This document shows positions 7,955-17,907 of a DNA stretch of 64,000 bases, in pieces. The notes under the pieces are model-generated. The model saw only the letters and a list, made by a program, of their open reading frames with translations. It did not search any database and was not told the DNA's origin. The DNA comes from Micromonospora chersina (GTDB taxonomy: Bacteria > Actinomycetota > Actinomycetes > Mycobacteriales > Micromonosporaceae). Each line of letters starts with the position of its first letter. The stretch's first letter is position 1. The position numbers were made by a program, and so were the translations under genes. The stretch is from contig NZ_FMIB01000002.1 in the NCBI RefSeq assembly GCF_900091475.1, positions 4,836,001-4,900,000 on the forward strand, given 5' to 3'.

Positions 7955-9322
7955 TCACAGCCCGTTCCGGGAGATCACCTCCTGGTACCAACGGGCACTT
8001 TCCTTCGGTGTGCGCCGCTGGGTCAGGTAGTCGACGTGGACGATCCCGAACCGCTTCCGGTAGCCCTCGGCCCATTCGAAGTTGTCCAGCAACGACCATA
8101 CGAGATAACCGCGCAGGTCGACGCCGCGGGCGACGGCCTCGTGCGCGGCGCGCAGGTGCCCGTCGAGGTAGGCGACCCGGTCGGTGTCCGCCACCCAGCC
8201 GGTCCCCTCGGTGTTCCGGTCCGGGAAGGCCCCGCCGTTCTCCGTGATGATCAACGGTAGGCCCGGGTAGTCGGCGGCCACCCGCTCCAGCAGCCGGGTG
8301 AGGCCGGCCGGCTCGATCATCCAACCCATGTCGGTGAGCGGCCCGACCGGCGGCAGGAACTCGACGCCGCCCTCGGTGCCCGGGTACGCGCTGCTCCCGG
8401 CCCCGCCCGCCCGGCCCGCCACGTAGGTGGGCGCGTAGTAGTTGAGCCCGAGCAGGTCGAGCGGCGCGGCGATCACCTTCTCGTCCCCGTCCCGGACGAA
8501 GTCCGGCTCGACGATCCGGGCGACGTGGGCCAGCACGTCGTCCGGGTAGCCGGCGCCGGTCAGCGGGTCCAGGAAGATCCGGTTCTGGAGGCCGTCGACG
8601 AGCCGCACCGCGGCGGCGTCCGCCGCGCTGCCGGCGTCGGCCGGCTGCACGTCGGCGAGGTTGAGGGTGATCCCGACGACCTCCGCGCCGGCCGCGCGCA
8701 GCGCCCGGGCCGCCAGGCCGTGGCCGAGCAGCAGATGGTGTACGGCCCGGAAGGCCGCCCCCGCGTCCCGCCCACCGGGCGCGTGCACGCCGTTGCCGTA
8801 GCCGAGGTACGCCGAGCACCACGGCTCGTTGAGCGTGGTCCAGGTGCGGACCCGGTCGCCGAGGCGCTGGTGCACGGCGAGGGCGTAGTCGGCGAAGTGC
8901 TCGGCGGTCTCCCGCGCGGTCCAGCCGCCCTGGTTCTCCAGCGCCTGCGGCAGGTCCCAGTGGTAGAGCGTGACGATCGGGTCGATGCCCCGGTCCAGCA
9001 GGGCGTCCACGAGCCGGTCGTAGAAGTCCAGGCCGCGCGGGTTGACCGGGCCGGTGCCGTCGGGCCGGATCCGGGGCCAGGCGACCGAGAAGCGGTACGC
9101 CCGCAGCCCCAGGTCCGCCATGAGCGCCACGTCCTCGGCGTACCGGTGGTAGTGGTCGCAGGCCACGTCGCCGGTGTGTCCCTGGAACACCTTGCCGGGC
9201 GTACGGCTGAAGGTGTCCCAGATGGACGGGGCCCGCCCGTCCTCGGCGACCGCGCCCTCGATCTGGTACGCGGCGGTGGCCGCCCCCCAGACGAAGCCCT
9301 CGGGGAACCGCAGCTCCGTCAT
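7955..9322 (-). CDS. GH1 family beta-glucosidase
   Basis: Glycoside hydrolase family 1, about 455 residues. The N-terminal signature [15 protein letters not shown] is present. The acid/base Glu is E166 in TLNEPW and the nucleophile is E361 in ITENGG, both at the usual places, so it should be an active retaining beta-glucosidase cleaving cellobiose or other beta-glucosides. No signal peptide, so it is cytoplasmic and acts on sugars imported by the transporter encoded upstream. Its ATG overlaps the stop of the preceding permease gene (ATGA), which fixes the start and implies translational coupling. Confidence 0.93.
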   Translation of the reverse strand: MTELRFPEGFVWGAATAAYQIEGAVAEDGRAPSIWDTFSRTPGKVFQGHTGDVACDHYHRYAEDVALMADLGLRAYRFSVAWPRIRPDGTGPVNPRGLDFYDRLVDALLDRGIDPIVTLYHWDLPQALENQGGWTARETAEHFADYALAVHQRLGDRVRTWTTLNEPWCSAYLGYGNGVHAPGGRDAGAAFRAVHHLLLGHGLAARALRAAGAEVVGITLNLADVQPADAGSAADAAAVRLVDGLQNRIFLDPLTGAGYPDDVLAHVARIVEPDFVRDGDEKVIAAPLDLLGLNYYAPTYVAGRAGGAGSSAYPGTEGGVEFLPPVGPLTDMGWMIEPAGLTRLLERVAADYPGLPLIITENGGAFPDRNTEGTGWVADTDRVAYLDGHLRAAHEAVARGVDLRGYLVWSLLDNFEWAEGYRKRFGIVHVDYLTQRRTPKESARWYQEVISRNGL

Positions 9323-10152
9323 GCCTTCACCGCACCTTCCATGATCCCGCCGATGATCTGGCGGCCGAACACGACGAACACCAGCAGCAGCGGCAGGGTG
9401 GCGATGGCCGTACCGGTGAACACCTGCGACATGTCCTGGTAGTAGCCATCGGACAGGGCCCGCAGCGACAGTTGCACTGTCGGGTTCTCCGGGTCGTTGA
9501 GCACCGCGTACGGCCACAGGAAGTCGTTCCAGGTGGTCATGAAGGTGAGCAGGCCGAGCACGGCGGCGGCCGGGCGCAGCGCGGGCAGCACCACGTTCCA
9601 GTAGATCCGGGCGGTGTTGCAGCCGTCCATCCGGGCGGCCTCGATCAGTTCGGTGCTGACGGCCTGGCCGGCGTACTGGCGCATCATGAACACGCCGAAG
9701 CCGGTGACCAGGGCCGGCACGATGACCGCGGGCAGCCGGTCGTTCCAGTTCAGCTTGGTCATCAGCAGGTAGAGCGGGATCACGCCGAGCTGGGTGGGCA
9801 CCATCATGGTGGCCACGATGACCAGCAGCAGCGCGTTGCGCCCGCGGAAGCGCAGCTTGGCGAAGGCGAATCCGGCCAGGGTGGAGAAGAAGACCACGGA
9901 GACGGTGACGGTGCCGGCCACGATCGCCGAGTTGATGAGGCCGGTGAGGAAGTACGCGTCGGTGTTGTCGAACAGCCGGGCGATGTTGGCGCCGAGGTTG
10001 CCGCCCGGGGTGAGCGGTGGCGGGACCTGGCCCATGGCGTCGCTGGTCCGGCTCGCCACCACGAACATCCAGTAGATCGGGAAGACCGACATCAGGGCCG
10101 TGACGCCCAGCGCCAGGTAGGTGAGCCGGCCGGCCGACCAGAGGCGGGTCAT
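9319..10152 (-). CDS. Carbohydrate ABC transporter permease (MalG/CebG type)
   Basis: 277 residues with six predicted membrane segments and the EAA loop [20 protein letters not shown] that contacts the ATPase subunit. It belongs to the MalG-type permeases of the CUT1 family, which import di- and oligosaccharides. Start ATG at 10152 lies 4 nt inside the end of the preceding permease gene, and its own stop overlaps the glucosidase start, so the operon is tightly packed. No ATPase is encoded in the cluster; the shared MsiK-type ATPase used by many actinobacterial sugar importers is presumably elsewhere. Confidence 0.92.
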   Translation of the reverse strand: MTRLWSAGRLTYLALGVTALMSVFPIYWMFVVASRTSDAMGQVPPPLTPGGNLGANIARLFDNTDAYFLTGLINSAIVAGTVTVSVVFFSTLAGFAFAKLRFRGRNALLLVIVATMMVPTQLGVIPLYLLMTKLNWNDRLPAVIVPALVTGFGVFMMRQYAGQAVSTELIEAARMDGCNTARIYWNVVLPALRPAAAVLGLLTFMTTWNDFLWPYAVLNDPENPTVQLSLRALSDGYYQDMSQVFTGTAIATLPLLLVFVVFGRQIIGGIMEGAVKA

Positions 10153-11138
10153 CGGGAGACCTCCTTGCGCGCGCCGCCGCCGAGCCGGCGGAGGAGCAGG
10201 ACGTTGATGGCCGCGACCACCGCGATGAGCGCGAAGAGCAGCCAGGCGATCGCCGAGCCGTAGCCGAAGTTGTAGTGCGGCGCGAAGGCGTTCTCGAACA
10301 TGTACATGGTCACGGTCTGCGACTCGCGCAGCGGCCCGCCGCGGATCGCGTTGGTGCCGGAGTTGAACATCCGGGGCTCGGTGAAGAGCTGGAGACCGCC
10401 GATGGTGGAGATGATGACCGCGAAGACGATCGTGGGCTTGAGCAGCGGCACGGTGATCGACCAGAACTGCCGCGATCGGCTCGCACCGTCGATCGAGGCG
10501 GACTCGTAGAGGTCGCGCGGGATGGCCTGCATGGCGGCCAGGAAGATCAGCGCGTTGTAGCCGGTCCACCGCCAGTCGACCATCGTGGAGATGGCGACCC
10601 AGGAGGCGAGCCGGTTGGCCTTCCAGTCGATCGCGCTCACCCCGACGTGGTCGAGCAGCCAGTTGATCATGCCGAACTCGCGGCCGAAGAGCACCGCGAA
10701 GACGATCGCCACGGCGGCGGTCGAGGTGACGTTCGGGATCAGCACCGCCATCCGCCAGGTGGTCCGGGCCCGGAGCTGCCGGTTGAGCAGGTTGGCCAGC
10801 CAGAGCGCCAGCAGCAGCTGCGGGACCGTGGAGATGACGAAGATGCCGAGGGTGTTGACCACCGAGTGCCAGAAGTCGGGGTCGCCCAGCAGCTGGCTGT
10901 AGTTGTCGAGCCCGATGAACGGGTGCTCGGCGCCGAGCAGGTCCCAGTCGTGCAGCGAGACCCAGAACGTGTACGCCAGCGGGTAGGCCCCGAAGACGCC
11001 GAAGAGCAGGAAGAACGGGGCGATGTAGAGGTAGGGCGAGTACTTCGTGTCGAACCGGCTGAGCCGGACGCCCCGGGAGGGGCGGGGGACACGGTGCGCC
11101 GGCTGGACCGGCGGGCGGGCGTCGAGCTGGACTGCCAT
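10149..11138 (-). CDS. Carbohydrate ABC transporter permease (MalF/CebF type)
   Basis: About 329 residues, six membrane segments, EAA-like loop [20 protein letters not shown] in the cytoplasmic side. Partner of the MalG-type permease. The ATG at 11138 is supported by a GGAAAGGAG ribosome-binding site 8-9 nt upstream; the open frame continues to 11195 but without a site. A 69-nt gap separates it from the binding-protein gene. Confidence 0.92.
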   Translation of the reverse strand: MAVQLDARPPVQPAHRVPRPSRGVRLSRFDTKYSPYLYIAPFFLLFGVFGAYPLAYTFWVSLHDWDLLGAEHPFIGLDNYSQLLGDPDFWHSVVNTLGIFVISTVPQLLLALWLANLLNRQLRARTTWRMAVLIPNVTSTAAVAIVFAVLFGREFGMINWLLDHVGVSAIDWKANRLASWVAISTMVDWRWTGYNALIFLAAMQAIPRDLYESASIDGASRSRQFWSITVPLLKPTIVFAVIISTIGGLQLFTEPRMFNSGTNAIRGGPLRESQTVTMYMFENAFAPHYNFGYGSAIAWLLFALIAVVAAINVLLLRRLGGGARKEVSR

Positions 11139-11207
11139 GGCCCGGGACTCCTTTCCGCCGTGCGGGCGGCACCCGTCACCGGGGACCGCCCGCACGCCTG
11201 GCTCGGG

Positions 11208-12518
11208 TTACTTGGCAGCGGCCTTCTTGGCGTTCCCGACCGCGTCGGTCCAGCCCTGCTCCGGGCTGCGCTTGCCCAGCTCCACGGTGCGGACGGCGTT
11301 CTCCACCTCGGTCCGGACGGCCTGGTTCTTCGGGCCCATGTAGACCGGCTTCAGGCTCTTGGCGCCCTCGGCGAAGATCTTGCCGACCGGGGCCGCGGAG
11401 AAGTACGCGTTCGTCGAGTCGACGATGGCCGGGTCCGCCAGCGCCTGCGGGGAGGAGGGCAGCGGGCCCTTCGCCTTGAACGCGCCGATCTGGCCCTTGG
11501 CGCTGGTCAGGAACTTCGCCAGCTCGATCGCCTCGGCCTGGTGCTTGCCCTGCTTCGGCACGGCGAGGAAGGAACCGCCCCAGTTGCCGCCGTTGCCGGG
11601 GACCTGGGCGATGTCCCACTTGCCCTTGGCGCCCGGGCCGGCGTTGCCCTCGATGACACCTGTCATCCACGCCGGGCAGGCGATGGTGGCGAACTTCGAC
11701 TGCTTGAACGCGGAGACCCACTCCTCCGACCACGACCCGTACTTGCCGGACAGGCCCGAGTCGATGATGTCCATGGTGGTGTCGTACGCCTGCTTGACCG
11801 CCGGGTTGCTGTCGACGACCAGGTTGTTGCTGGTGTCGTAGTAGCTGTAGCCGGTGGTGTTGCCGGCGGTCTGGAGCAGGATGGTGTTGAACGTGTTGGT
11901 CGCGGCGTCGAGGAACGAGGCGCCGGTGTTCTTCGCCTTGAACTGCTCGCCGACCTTGATGTAGTCCGCCCAGGTGGGCCAGAGCTTCGAGACCGCCTCC
12001 CGGTCGGTGGGCAGGCCGGCCTTGGCGAACAGGTCCTTGCGGTAGCACATGGCCATGCCGCCGACGTCGGTGCCGAGGCCGATGAGCTGCTTGCCGTCGG
12101 CGGTGAGCCCCTGGTTCCACTTCCAGTCCAGGAAGTTGCCCTTCAGGTCGGCGGCGCCGTGGTCGAGCAGGTTGACGAAGTTCTGCGGGTTGGCCTTGTA
12201 CTCGACGAGCAGCCCCTCCTCGATGGCGACGATGTCGCCCGCGCCCTTGCCCGCGGCGAGCCACTGGGTGAGCTTCGGCGAGTACTCGTCCAGGTTGCTG
12301 CCGGTGCCCCGCTCAACGATCTTCACGTTGGGGTGGCTGGCCATGTACTCCTTGTAGAGCTCCTCGTAGCCGAACTGGCCGAAGACGTCGACGGTGAGCG
12401 TGACCGGGCCGTCGGCGGCGGCCTCGTCGTCACCGCCCCCGCAGGCGGTGGCGCCCAGCAGCGCGGTGGTGGCGACCAGGGCCACCGCGGCCAGGCGGCG
12501 ACGCGTGAAGGTGACCAT
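11208..12518 (-). CDS. Sugar-binding lipoprotein of the ABC importer (CebE-like)
   Basis: 436 residues. Signal peptide with lipobox ending at C26 (LLGATAC), so it is anchored to the outer face of the membrane. The rest is a type 1 extracellular solute-binding protein (MalE/CebE class), with the typical FGYEELYKEYMASHPNVKIV opening and several aromatic residues (WKWNQG, GYSYYD, WSEEW) expected for stacking on glucose rings. It is the first gene of the sugar operon and lies just downstream of the paired operators, so its promoter is the controlled one. Confidence 0.92.
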   Translation of the reverse strand: MVTFTRRRLAAVALVATTALLGATACGGGDDEAAADGPVTLTVDVFGQFGYEELYKEYMASHPNVKIVERGTGSNLDEYSPKLTQWLAAGKGAGDIVAIEEGLLVEYKANPQNFVNLLDHGAADLKGNFLDWKWNQGLTADGKQLIGLGTDVGGMAMCYRKDLFAKAGLPTDREAVSKLWPTWADYIKVGEQFKAKNTGASFLDAATNTFNTILLQTAGNTTGYSYYDTSNNLVVDSNPAVKQAYDTTMDIIDSGLSGKYGSWSEEWVSAFKQSKFATIACPAWMTGVIEGNAGPGAKGKWDIAQVPGNGGNWGGSFLAVPKQGKHQAEAIELAKFLTSAKGQIGAFKAKGPLPSSPQALADPAIVDSTNAYFSAAPVGKIFAEGAKSLKPVYMGPKNQAVRTEVENAVRTVELGKRSPEQGWTDAVGNAKKAAAK

Positions 12519-12573
12519 CTCTTATCTGACCCCTCTAGGTGTATCGGGTGGTGGCGGGTGGTTCCGGTACTTA

Positions 12574-12631
12574 GAGAGCGCTCTCACGACAGGGTGGTGG
12601 TTGCCCCCGACCCTGTCAAGAGAGCGCTCTC
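12574..12631. promoter_or_regulatory. Paired LacI/CebR-type operators within a larger dyad
   Basis: Two identical perfect palindromes GAGAGCGCTCTC at 12574-12585 and 12620-12631, 46 bp centre to centre. Between them lies a second inverted repeat, GACAGGGT (12588-12595) and ACCCTGTC (12610-12617), so the whole segment is symmetric. It lies 56 bp upstream of the binding-protein gene. The spacing of about 4.4 helical turns and the symmetric layout would suit a LacI tetramer or two cooperating dimers. Confidence 0.82.
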
Positions 12632-12715
12632 AGAGCGTCCGGAAAAAGGCGGAGAGTGGCGCTCCGGTGGGAAACGCCGCTCTCCGCCTGATCTCCCGGC
12701 CGACCCTCCGGCGGG

Positions 12716-13471
12716 TCAGCCCACCCGCAGCCCGTCGAGCAGGCGGCGGTCGCCGGCCACCCCGAGGGCGTCGAAGCTGATCCGGCCCATCACCGCCAGC
12801 AGCAGGTCGCTGGCGGTGCCGGTGACCTGCGCGCGGGCGTGGTGGTCGTCGTGGTCGAGGATCGTCGCGGTGTCCAGCAGGGCCATCCCCTCGCCGCGCA
12901 GCCGCAGGTACCACTCCTGGGCGGCGTCGGTGGCGGTCAGCTGGACCACGCCGTGCCACTGGCCGGGCTGGACCCGCCGGCCCGCCGGCAGCCAGGTGTC
13001 CAGCACCTCGCTCACCCCGTCGGCCGCGAGCTTGGCCTCGATCGGCTCACCCGCGCCGATGGCGAGCTGGGCGTCCCAGCGGTGCACCGCGGTCTCGTGC
13101 GCCATCCGGCGTGGCCAGAAGGCCGCCTTCTTCGGCTGCGGGGCGAAGTTCCAGGCCGGGGCCTCCGGGTCCAGCCCCTCGAAGAGCGTGAGCAGCCGCT
13201 CGTACTCCTGGCCGTACCACTGCGCCGGGGTCAGGCCCGCCGGCGGCTCCGGGTCGTGCCGCTCCGGGCGGGTGGCCGTGCCGGCGGTCACCACGGTGCG
13301 GACCCACACGTAGACCCGGGTGAGGTGGTGGGCGAGGTCGGAGACCGTCCAGCCGGGACAGGACAGCACCGGTGTCTCGGGGGGCGCCTCCGCGACGGCG
13401 GCGGCGAAGGCGGGACCCTCCGTCCGCAACGCGCCGATCCAGAAGTCCTTCGTGCCGTGCAGTCTGCTCAT
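12716..13471 (-). CDS. Mycothiol-dependent maleylpyruvate isomerase family protein
   Basis: 251 residues of the DinB/MDMPI superfamily: N-terminal metal-binding four-helix bundle with WTVSDLAHHLTRVYVWV (His near residue 48) and the later MAHETAVHRWDAQLA carrying two more His ligands. Family members use mycothiol as cofactor in isomerisation or detoxification; the substrate here is unknown. The Met at 13471 is preferred to the ATG two codons upstream because the GGGAGG ribosome-binding site is then 6 nt away. The mycothiol biosynthesis gene mshA is 3 kb away. Confidence 0.85.
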   Translation of the reverse strand: MSRLHGTKDFWIGALRTEGPAFAAAVAEAPPETPVLSCPGWTVSDLAHHLTRVYVWVRTVVTAGTATRPERHDPEPPAGLTPAQWYGQEYERLLTLFEGLDPEAPAWNFAPQPKKAAFWPRRMAHETAVHRWDAQLAIGAGEPIEAKLAADGVSEVLDTWLPAGRRVQPGQWHGVVQLTATDAAQEWYLRLRGEGMALLDTATILDHDDHHARAQVTGTASDLLLAVMGRISFDALGVAGDRRLLDGLRVG

Positions 13472-13541
13472 CGCCATCCTCCCGGGGGTGACCGGGCCAC
13501 CAGTGGGTGCCGCGGCTACCCCTCAGCCTAGGGTGAAAGGC

Positions 13542-14633
13542 GTGTCAGACGTCTACGCCGAACCGACGACCGGAGCCGACCCGACCGACCCCGCCACCCT
13601 GGCGCGCTACACCACGCTGCGCCTCGGCGGCCCCGCCGGTCGGCTGGAGATCGCCACCAGCGCCGACGAGATCGTCCGGCGGGTGCGCGAGGCGGAGGCG
13701 CGGGAACAGGCCGTCCTCCTGCTGGCCGGCGGCAGCAACGTGGTGATCGGCGACCAGGGCTTCCCCGGCACCGTCGTGCTCATCCGCTCCCGGGGGTTCC
13801 GGGTGGTCGCCGAGGACGCCGACACCGTCACCGTACGGGTCGAGGCCGGCGAGCCCTGGGACGACCTGGTCGCCGCCACAGTCGAGCGCGGCTGGTCGGG
13901 CCTGGAGTGCCTCTCCGGCATCCCCGGCTCGGCCGGCGCCACCCCGATCCAGAACGTCGGCGCGTACGGCCAGGAGGTCGCCGAGACGATCGTGGCCGTG
14001 GAGGCGTACGACCGGACCGGGGGAGCCGTGGTCCGGATCGCGGCGGCGGACTGCGGGTTCGCCTACCGGGGCAGCATCTTCAAGTACAGCGACCGCTGGG
14101 TGGTGCTCTCGGTCGACTTCCGGCTCACCCGCTCCCCGCTCTCCGGCCCGGTCCGCTACGCCGAACTGGCCCGCGCGCTCGGCGTCGAGGTGGGCGACCG
14201 GGTGCCGCTCGCCGACGCCCGGGCCACCGTGCGGCGGCTGCGCGCCGGCAAGGGCATGGTGCTCGACGCGCAGGACCCGGACACGTGGTCGGTGGGCTCC
14301 TTCTTCACCAACCCGGTGCTGGAACGGGAGGCGTACGAACTGGTCCGCGAGCGCGCCGCCGACCTGGGTGAACCGCCGAACTGGCCGTGCCCGGGCGACA
14401 CGGTCAAGGTGAGCGCCGCCTGGCTGATCGACAAGGCCGGCTTCGGCAAGGGCTACACCGGTCCCGAGGGCGTCGCCATCTCCACCAAGCACACGCTGGC
14501 CCTGACCAACCACACCGGCACCGCAAGCACGGCAGCCCTGGTAGCCCTGGCCCGCGAGATCCGCGACGGCGTGAACACCCGCTTCGGCGTAACCCTCCAC
14601 CCCGAACCCGTCCTGATCAACTGCACCATCTGA
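13542..14633 (+). CDS. murB: UDP-N-acetylenolpyruvoylglucosamine reductase MurB
   Basis: 363 residues. Reduces the enolpyruvyl ether of UDP-GlcNAc to UDP-MurNAc in cytoplasmic peptidoglycan precursor synthesis. The FAD-binding domain shows LLLAGGSNVVIGDQGF and the GIPGSAGATPIQNVGAYGQE loop; the MurB C-terminal domain has the catalytic Ser region WSVGSFFTNP and the final HPEPVLI with the conserved Glu. The GTG at 13542 (SDVYAEPTT) is preceded by a TAGGGT box at 13529-13534, 7 nt upstream, which suggests a leaderless mRNA; GTG at 13533 is less likely. The gene runs convergent to the methyltransferase, with a large palindrome between. Confidence 0.93.
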   Translation: MSDVYAEPTTGADPTDPATLARYTTLRLGGPAGRLEIATSADEIVRRVREAEAREQAVLLLAGGSNVVIGDQGFPGTVVLIRSRGFRVVAEDADTVTVRVEAGEPWDDLVAATVERGWSGLECLSGIPGSAGATPIQNVGAYGQEVAETIVAVEAYDRTGGAVVRIAAADCGFAYRGSIFKYSDRWVVLSVDFRLTRSPLSGPVRYAELARALGVEVGDRVPLADARATVRRLRAGKGMVLDAQDPDTWSVGSFFTNPVLEREAYELVRERAADLGEPPNWPCPGDTVKVSAAWLIDKAGFGKGYTGPEGVAISTKHTLALTNHTGTASTAALVALAREIRDGVNTRFGVTLHPEPVLINCTI

Positions 14634-14646
14634 CCCCCAAGGTCGC

Positions 14647-14706
14647 GTTGATCAAGAAGTTTGCGTCTGGAGAGACCGTCGGTCTGACGCGAACTTCTTG
14701 ATCAAC
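14647..14706. repeat. Double-stem palindromic element between convergent genes
   Basis: Arms 14647-14667 and 14686-14706 (21 bp, one mismatch that is a G-U pair in RNA) read GTTGATCAAGAAGTT on the outer side. Inside the loop a second stem AGACCG/CGGTCT (14673-14685) forms. The element is much richer in A/T than its surroundings. It can serve as a bidirectional terminator for murB and the methyltransferase; its length and base composition also fit a dispersed intergenic palindrome. Confidence 0.6.
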
Positions 14707-14720
14707 CAGGCGAGGTGGGG

Positions 14721-15503
14721 TCAGGTGGGGGCGATCGTCGGCCAGGGGAGGGTCACCTCGCCTCGGCGCCAGCGGGTGGGGCGGTCCAGGACCGGCCAGC
14801 CTGCCGCCTTTACCGCGGCCACCGTTCTCGTCCAGCGGTCGCGGGGGCCGAAGGGGGCGTAGCCGGCGGTGGACTGCCAGGCGCTCTCCAGGGCCTGGAT
14901 CAGGTCGTGGACCGGCTCGCCGGGGACGTTGCGGTGGATGAGCGCCTTGGGTAGCCGCTCGGCGAGCTGGGCCGGGCTGGCCAGGGTGGTGAGCTTCGCG
15001 GCCAGGGTCAGCGTGCGCGGGCCGCTGGCGTCGAGCAGCACCCAGGCGCCGAGCCGCCCCAGCTCGTCGCACGTTCCCTCGACCAGCAGCCCGCCCGGCG
15101 CGAGCCGCCCGGTGACCGTACGCCAGGCGTCGGCCACCTCGCCCTCGTCGTACTGGCGCAGCACGTTGAACGCGCGGACCAGGGCGGGGCGCAGCCCGGC
15201 CAGCTCGAAACCGCCGCGGGCGAAGGTGAGCCCGGGCGGGTCGGCGGCCGGCTGGGCGGCGGCCACGCGTACCGGATCGATCTCCAGCCCGACCACCCGC
15301 ACGTCGGCGCGGACGGCGGCGGCCAGCCGGGCGCGGAGCTCGACGGCGGTGACCGGGGTGGCCCCGTAGCCCAGGTCGACCACGAGCGGGTCGGCGGCGG
15401 CACGCAGGGCGTCACCGCAGGTCGCGGCGATCCAGTTGTCCACCCGCCGGAGCCGGTTCGGATTCGTCGTGCCCCGGGTTACCACCCCGAGCGGCCGGAC
15501 CAT
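14721..15503 (-). CDS. Class I SAM-dependent methyltransferase, function unknown
   Basis: 260 residues. Motif I for SAM binding reads VVDLGYGATPVTAVEL (about residues 40-55), with the acidic residue VVGLEIDP at the end of strand 2 and an LRQYDEGEVADAW segment in place of the usual post-motif region. The C-terminal third is conserved in appearance but not assignable. I recognise it as a common actinobacterial hypothetical methyltransferase but cannot name the substrate. It ends next to the palindromic element shared with murB. Confidence 0.65.
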   Translation of the reverse strand: MVRPLGVVTRGTTNPNRLRRVDNWIAATCGDALRAAADPLVVDLGYGATPVTAVELRARLAAAVRADVRVVGLEIDPVRVAAAQPAADPPGLTFARGGFELAGLRPALVRAFNVLRQYDEGEVADAWRTVTGRLAPGGLLVEGTCDELGRLGAWVLLDASGPRTLTLAAKLTTLASPAQLAERLPKALIHRNVPGEPVHDLIQALESAWQSTAGYAPFGPRDRWTRTVAAVKAAGWPVLDRPTRWRRGEVTLPWPTIAPT

Positions 15504-15564
15504 CAGGGCCTCCCGGTTCGCGACTGCGGGGCTCGCAAGAGCGGCTCACTCCTCGCGCTTCACG

Positions 15565-16326
15565 CTAGACCCGGTGCACCTTGTGCTGGGCGGCCTGGGC
15601 CAGTGGGCGGACCACGAGCTGGTCGATGTTGACGTGGTGCGGTCGGGTGGCGCACCAGGCGACGCAGTCGGCCACGTCCTCGGCGACGAGCGGCTCGGCC
15701 ACCCCGGCGTAGACCGCGGCGGCCCGGTCGGCGTCGCCACCGAACCGGACCAGGCCGAACTCCTCGGTCTTCACCATGCCCGGGTCGATCTCGATCACCC
15801 GCACCGGCCGGCCGCACAGCTCCAGCCGGAGCGTGCCGGCGATCGCGGTCTGCGCGTGCTTGGCCGCCGTGTAGCCGCCGCCGCCCTCGTAGACGACGTG
15901 CCCGGCGGTGGAGCCGACGATCACGACGGTGCCCGCGCCGGAGGACTCCAGGGCGGGCAGCAGCGCCTTGGTGACGCGGAGCGTGCCGAGCACGTTGACG
16001 TCGTACATCCACTGCCAGTCGCCCACGTCGGCGGACTCCACCGGGTCCAGGCCGCGCGCACCGCCCGCGTTGTTCACGAGCAGGGTGACCGGGCCGGGCG
16101 CGGCGGCGGCAGCGGCGGCCAGGCCGGCGACGGACTCGTCGGAGGTCACGTCGCACTCCACCGCGGTGGCCGCGCCGCCGGCCGCCTCGATCTCCGCGAC
16201 CAGGCCGGCCAGCCGGTCGGTACGCCGCGCGGCGGCGAGCACGTGGAAACCCTCGGCGGCCAGGCGGCGGGCGGTGGCCGCGCCGATCCCGCTGGACGCC
16301 CCGGTGACGATCGCGACTGAGGTCAT
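15565..16326 (-). CDS. SDR family oxidoreductase
   Basis: 253 residues, a classical short-chain dehydrogenase: TGASSGIGAATA nucleotide-binding motif, NNAG, catalytic Ser in IVGSTAGH and Tyr/Lys in YTAAK, then the PGMVKTE segment. The motif spacing fits the clan of acidic-sugar or 3-hydroxy acid (YdfG/serine dehydrogenase-like) SDRs with NADP preference (AARRTDRL after strand 2). The exact substrate is unknown. ATG at 16326 is the family start; earlier in-frame codons add a non-conserved leader. Confidence 0.85.
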   Translation of the reverse strand: MTSVAIVTGASSGIGAATARRLAAEGFHVLAAARRTDRLAGLVAEIEAAGGAATAVECDVTSDESVAGLAAAAAAAPGPVTLLVNNAGGARGLDPVESADVGDWQWMYDVNVLGTLRVTKALLPALESSGAGTVVIVGSTAGHVVYEGGGGYTAAKHAQTAIAGTLRLELCGRPVRVIEIDPGMVKTEEFGLVRFGGDADRAAAVYAGVAEPLVAEDVADCVAWCATRPHHVNIDQLVVRPLAQAAQHKVHRV

Positions 16327-16497
16327 CCGGTCATTCTCACCCGCCGCCCGGCTCCGCGCGGTGATGAGGTCCGTCACGCCCGGGACCCGCCGGGACGCAT
16401 TTCCGAAGCCCGATGGGGAAGATGACATCCGGCGCGGAGGTTGACCGAGAAGCGCCGGTCGTGCGGGACGGCATCAACCGTGACAGAGGGAGCGGAC

Positions 16498-17859
16498 GTG
16501 GCGGAGTTGCACACCGGTGTCGGTCGTCAGCGAGGTGCCCTGCCGTGGCCCCGGCCGCGCCGGATCGCCACCCTCTCCGTCCACACCTCGCCGCTGCACC
16601 AGCCCGGCACGGGCGACGCCGGCGGCATGAACGTCTACATCCTGGAGGTCGCCCGGCGGCTCGCCGAGGCCGGCGTCGAGGTGGAGATCTTCACCCGGGC
16701 CACGTCCGGTGACCTGCCCCCGGTCGTCGAGACGGCGCCCGGGGTGAGCGTCCGGCACGTCACCGCCGGCCCCCTGGAGGGGCTGACCAAGGAGGAGTTG
16801 CCCGGCCAGCTCTGCGCCTTCACGGCCGGGGTGCTCCGCGCCGAGGCCGCCCGCCCGCCGGGCCACTACGACCTCATCCACTCGCACTACTGGCTCTCCG
16901 GGCAGGTGGGCTGGCTGGCCAAGGAGCGCTGGGGCGTGCCGCTGGTGCACACCGCGCACACCCTCGCGAAGGTCAAGAACGCCCGGCTCGCCGCCGGGGA
17001 CCGGCCCGAGCCCAAGGCACGCGTCATCGGCGAGGAGCAGGTGGTCGCCGAGTCCGACCGGCTGGTCGCCAACACCCGCGTCGAGGCCCGCGACCTCATC
17101 GACAGGTACGACGCCGAGCCAGCCCGGGTGGCCGTGGTCGAGCCCGGCGTGGACCTGGACCGGTTCCGCCCGGCACCCGGCGACCGGGACGCGGCTGTCC
17201 TGGCGGCCCGCCGCCGCCTCGGCCTGCCGACCAGCGGTTACGTGGTGGCCTTCGTGGGCCGGATCCAGCCGCTCAAGGCCCCGGACGTGCTGATCCGGGC
17301 GGTCGCCGCGCTGCGCCAGCGGGAGCCCGCGCTCGCCGACGAGGTGACCGTGGTGATCTGCGGCGGCCCGAGCGGCAGCGGGCTGGACCGCCCCACTGCC
17401 CTCATCGAGCTGGCCGGTTCCCTCGGCGTCGCCGACCGGGTCCGGTTCCTCCCGCCGCAGACCGGCGACGACCTGCCCGCCCTCTACCACGCGGCCGACC
17501 TGGTCGCGGTGCCCTCGCACAACGAGTCGTTCGGACTGGTCGCGCTGGAGGCCCAGGCGTGCGGCACGCCGGTGCTGGCCGCCGCCGTGGGCGGGCTGGT
17601 CACCGCGGTCCGGGACGGGGTCAGCGGGGTGCTCATCGACGGCCACGACCCGGTCGACTGGGCCCGTGCGCTGGCCCGCCTGCTGCCCGAGCGGCTGCGC
17701 CGGGCCGCCCTGGGCCGGGGCGCCGAGCGGCACGCCCGCGCCTTCTCCTGGCACCGCACCGCGTCCGGCCTGCTCGCCGTCTACGGCGAGGCGATCGCCG
17801 ACCACCGTGCCCGCCTGGCCCGCCGGCTCGGTGACCCCGCGCTCACCTGCTCCTGGTGA
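16498..17859 (+). CDS. mshA: D-inositol-3-phosphate glycosyltransferase MshA
   Basis: GT4 glycosyltransferase that starts mycothiol synthesis by joining N-acetylglucosamine from UDP-GlcNAc to 1-D-myo-inositol 3-phosphate. The N-terminal diagnostic loop [19 protein letters not shown], the HSHYWLSG substrate region, [11 protein letters not shown] and the C-terminal sugar-nucleotide motif [19 protein letters not shown] are all in place. Length about 453 residues. The GTG at 16498 has the GAGGGAG site 5 nt upstream; GTG at 16480 and TTG at 16441 are in-frame alternatives. Confidence 0.93.
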   Translation: MAELHTGVGRQRGALPWPRPRRIATLSVHTSPLHQPGTGDAGGMNVYILEVARRLAEAGVEVEIFTRATSGDLPPVVETAPGVSVRHVTAGPLEGLTKEELPGQLCAFTAGVLRAEAARPPGHYDLIHSHYWLSGQVGWLAKERWGVPLVHTAHTLAKVKNARLAAGDRPEPKARVIGEEQVVAESDRLVANTRVEARDLIDRYDAEPARVAVVEPGVDLDRFRPAPGDRDAAVLAARRRLGLPTSGYVVAFVGRIQPLKAPDVLIRAVAALRQREPALADEVTVVICGGPSGSGLDRPTALIELAGSLGVADRVRFLPPQTGDDLPALYHAADLVAVPSHNESFGLVALEAQACGTPVLAAAVGGLVTAVRDGVSGVLIDGHDPVDWARALARLLPERLRRAALGRGAERHARAFSWHRTASGLLAVYGEAIADHRARLARRLGDPALTCSW

Positions 17860-17907
17860 CCGCCCGTGGCCCGGCGGCCTCCGGTGGGCGGCCGTAGAGT
17901 GGGTGCG

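Noticed and set aside
10275..13313. Very long plus-strand open frame opposite the sugar operon
   Set aside because: Composition (Arg/Gly/Val/Asp-rich, no domain) is what GC-rich antisense frames look like; the minus-strand genes have clear motifs.
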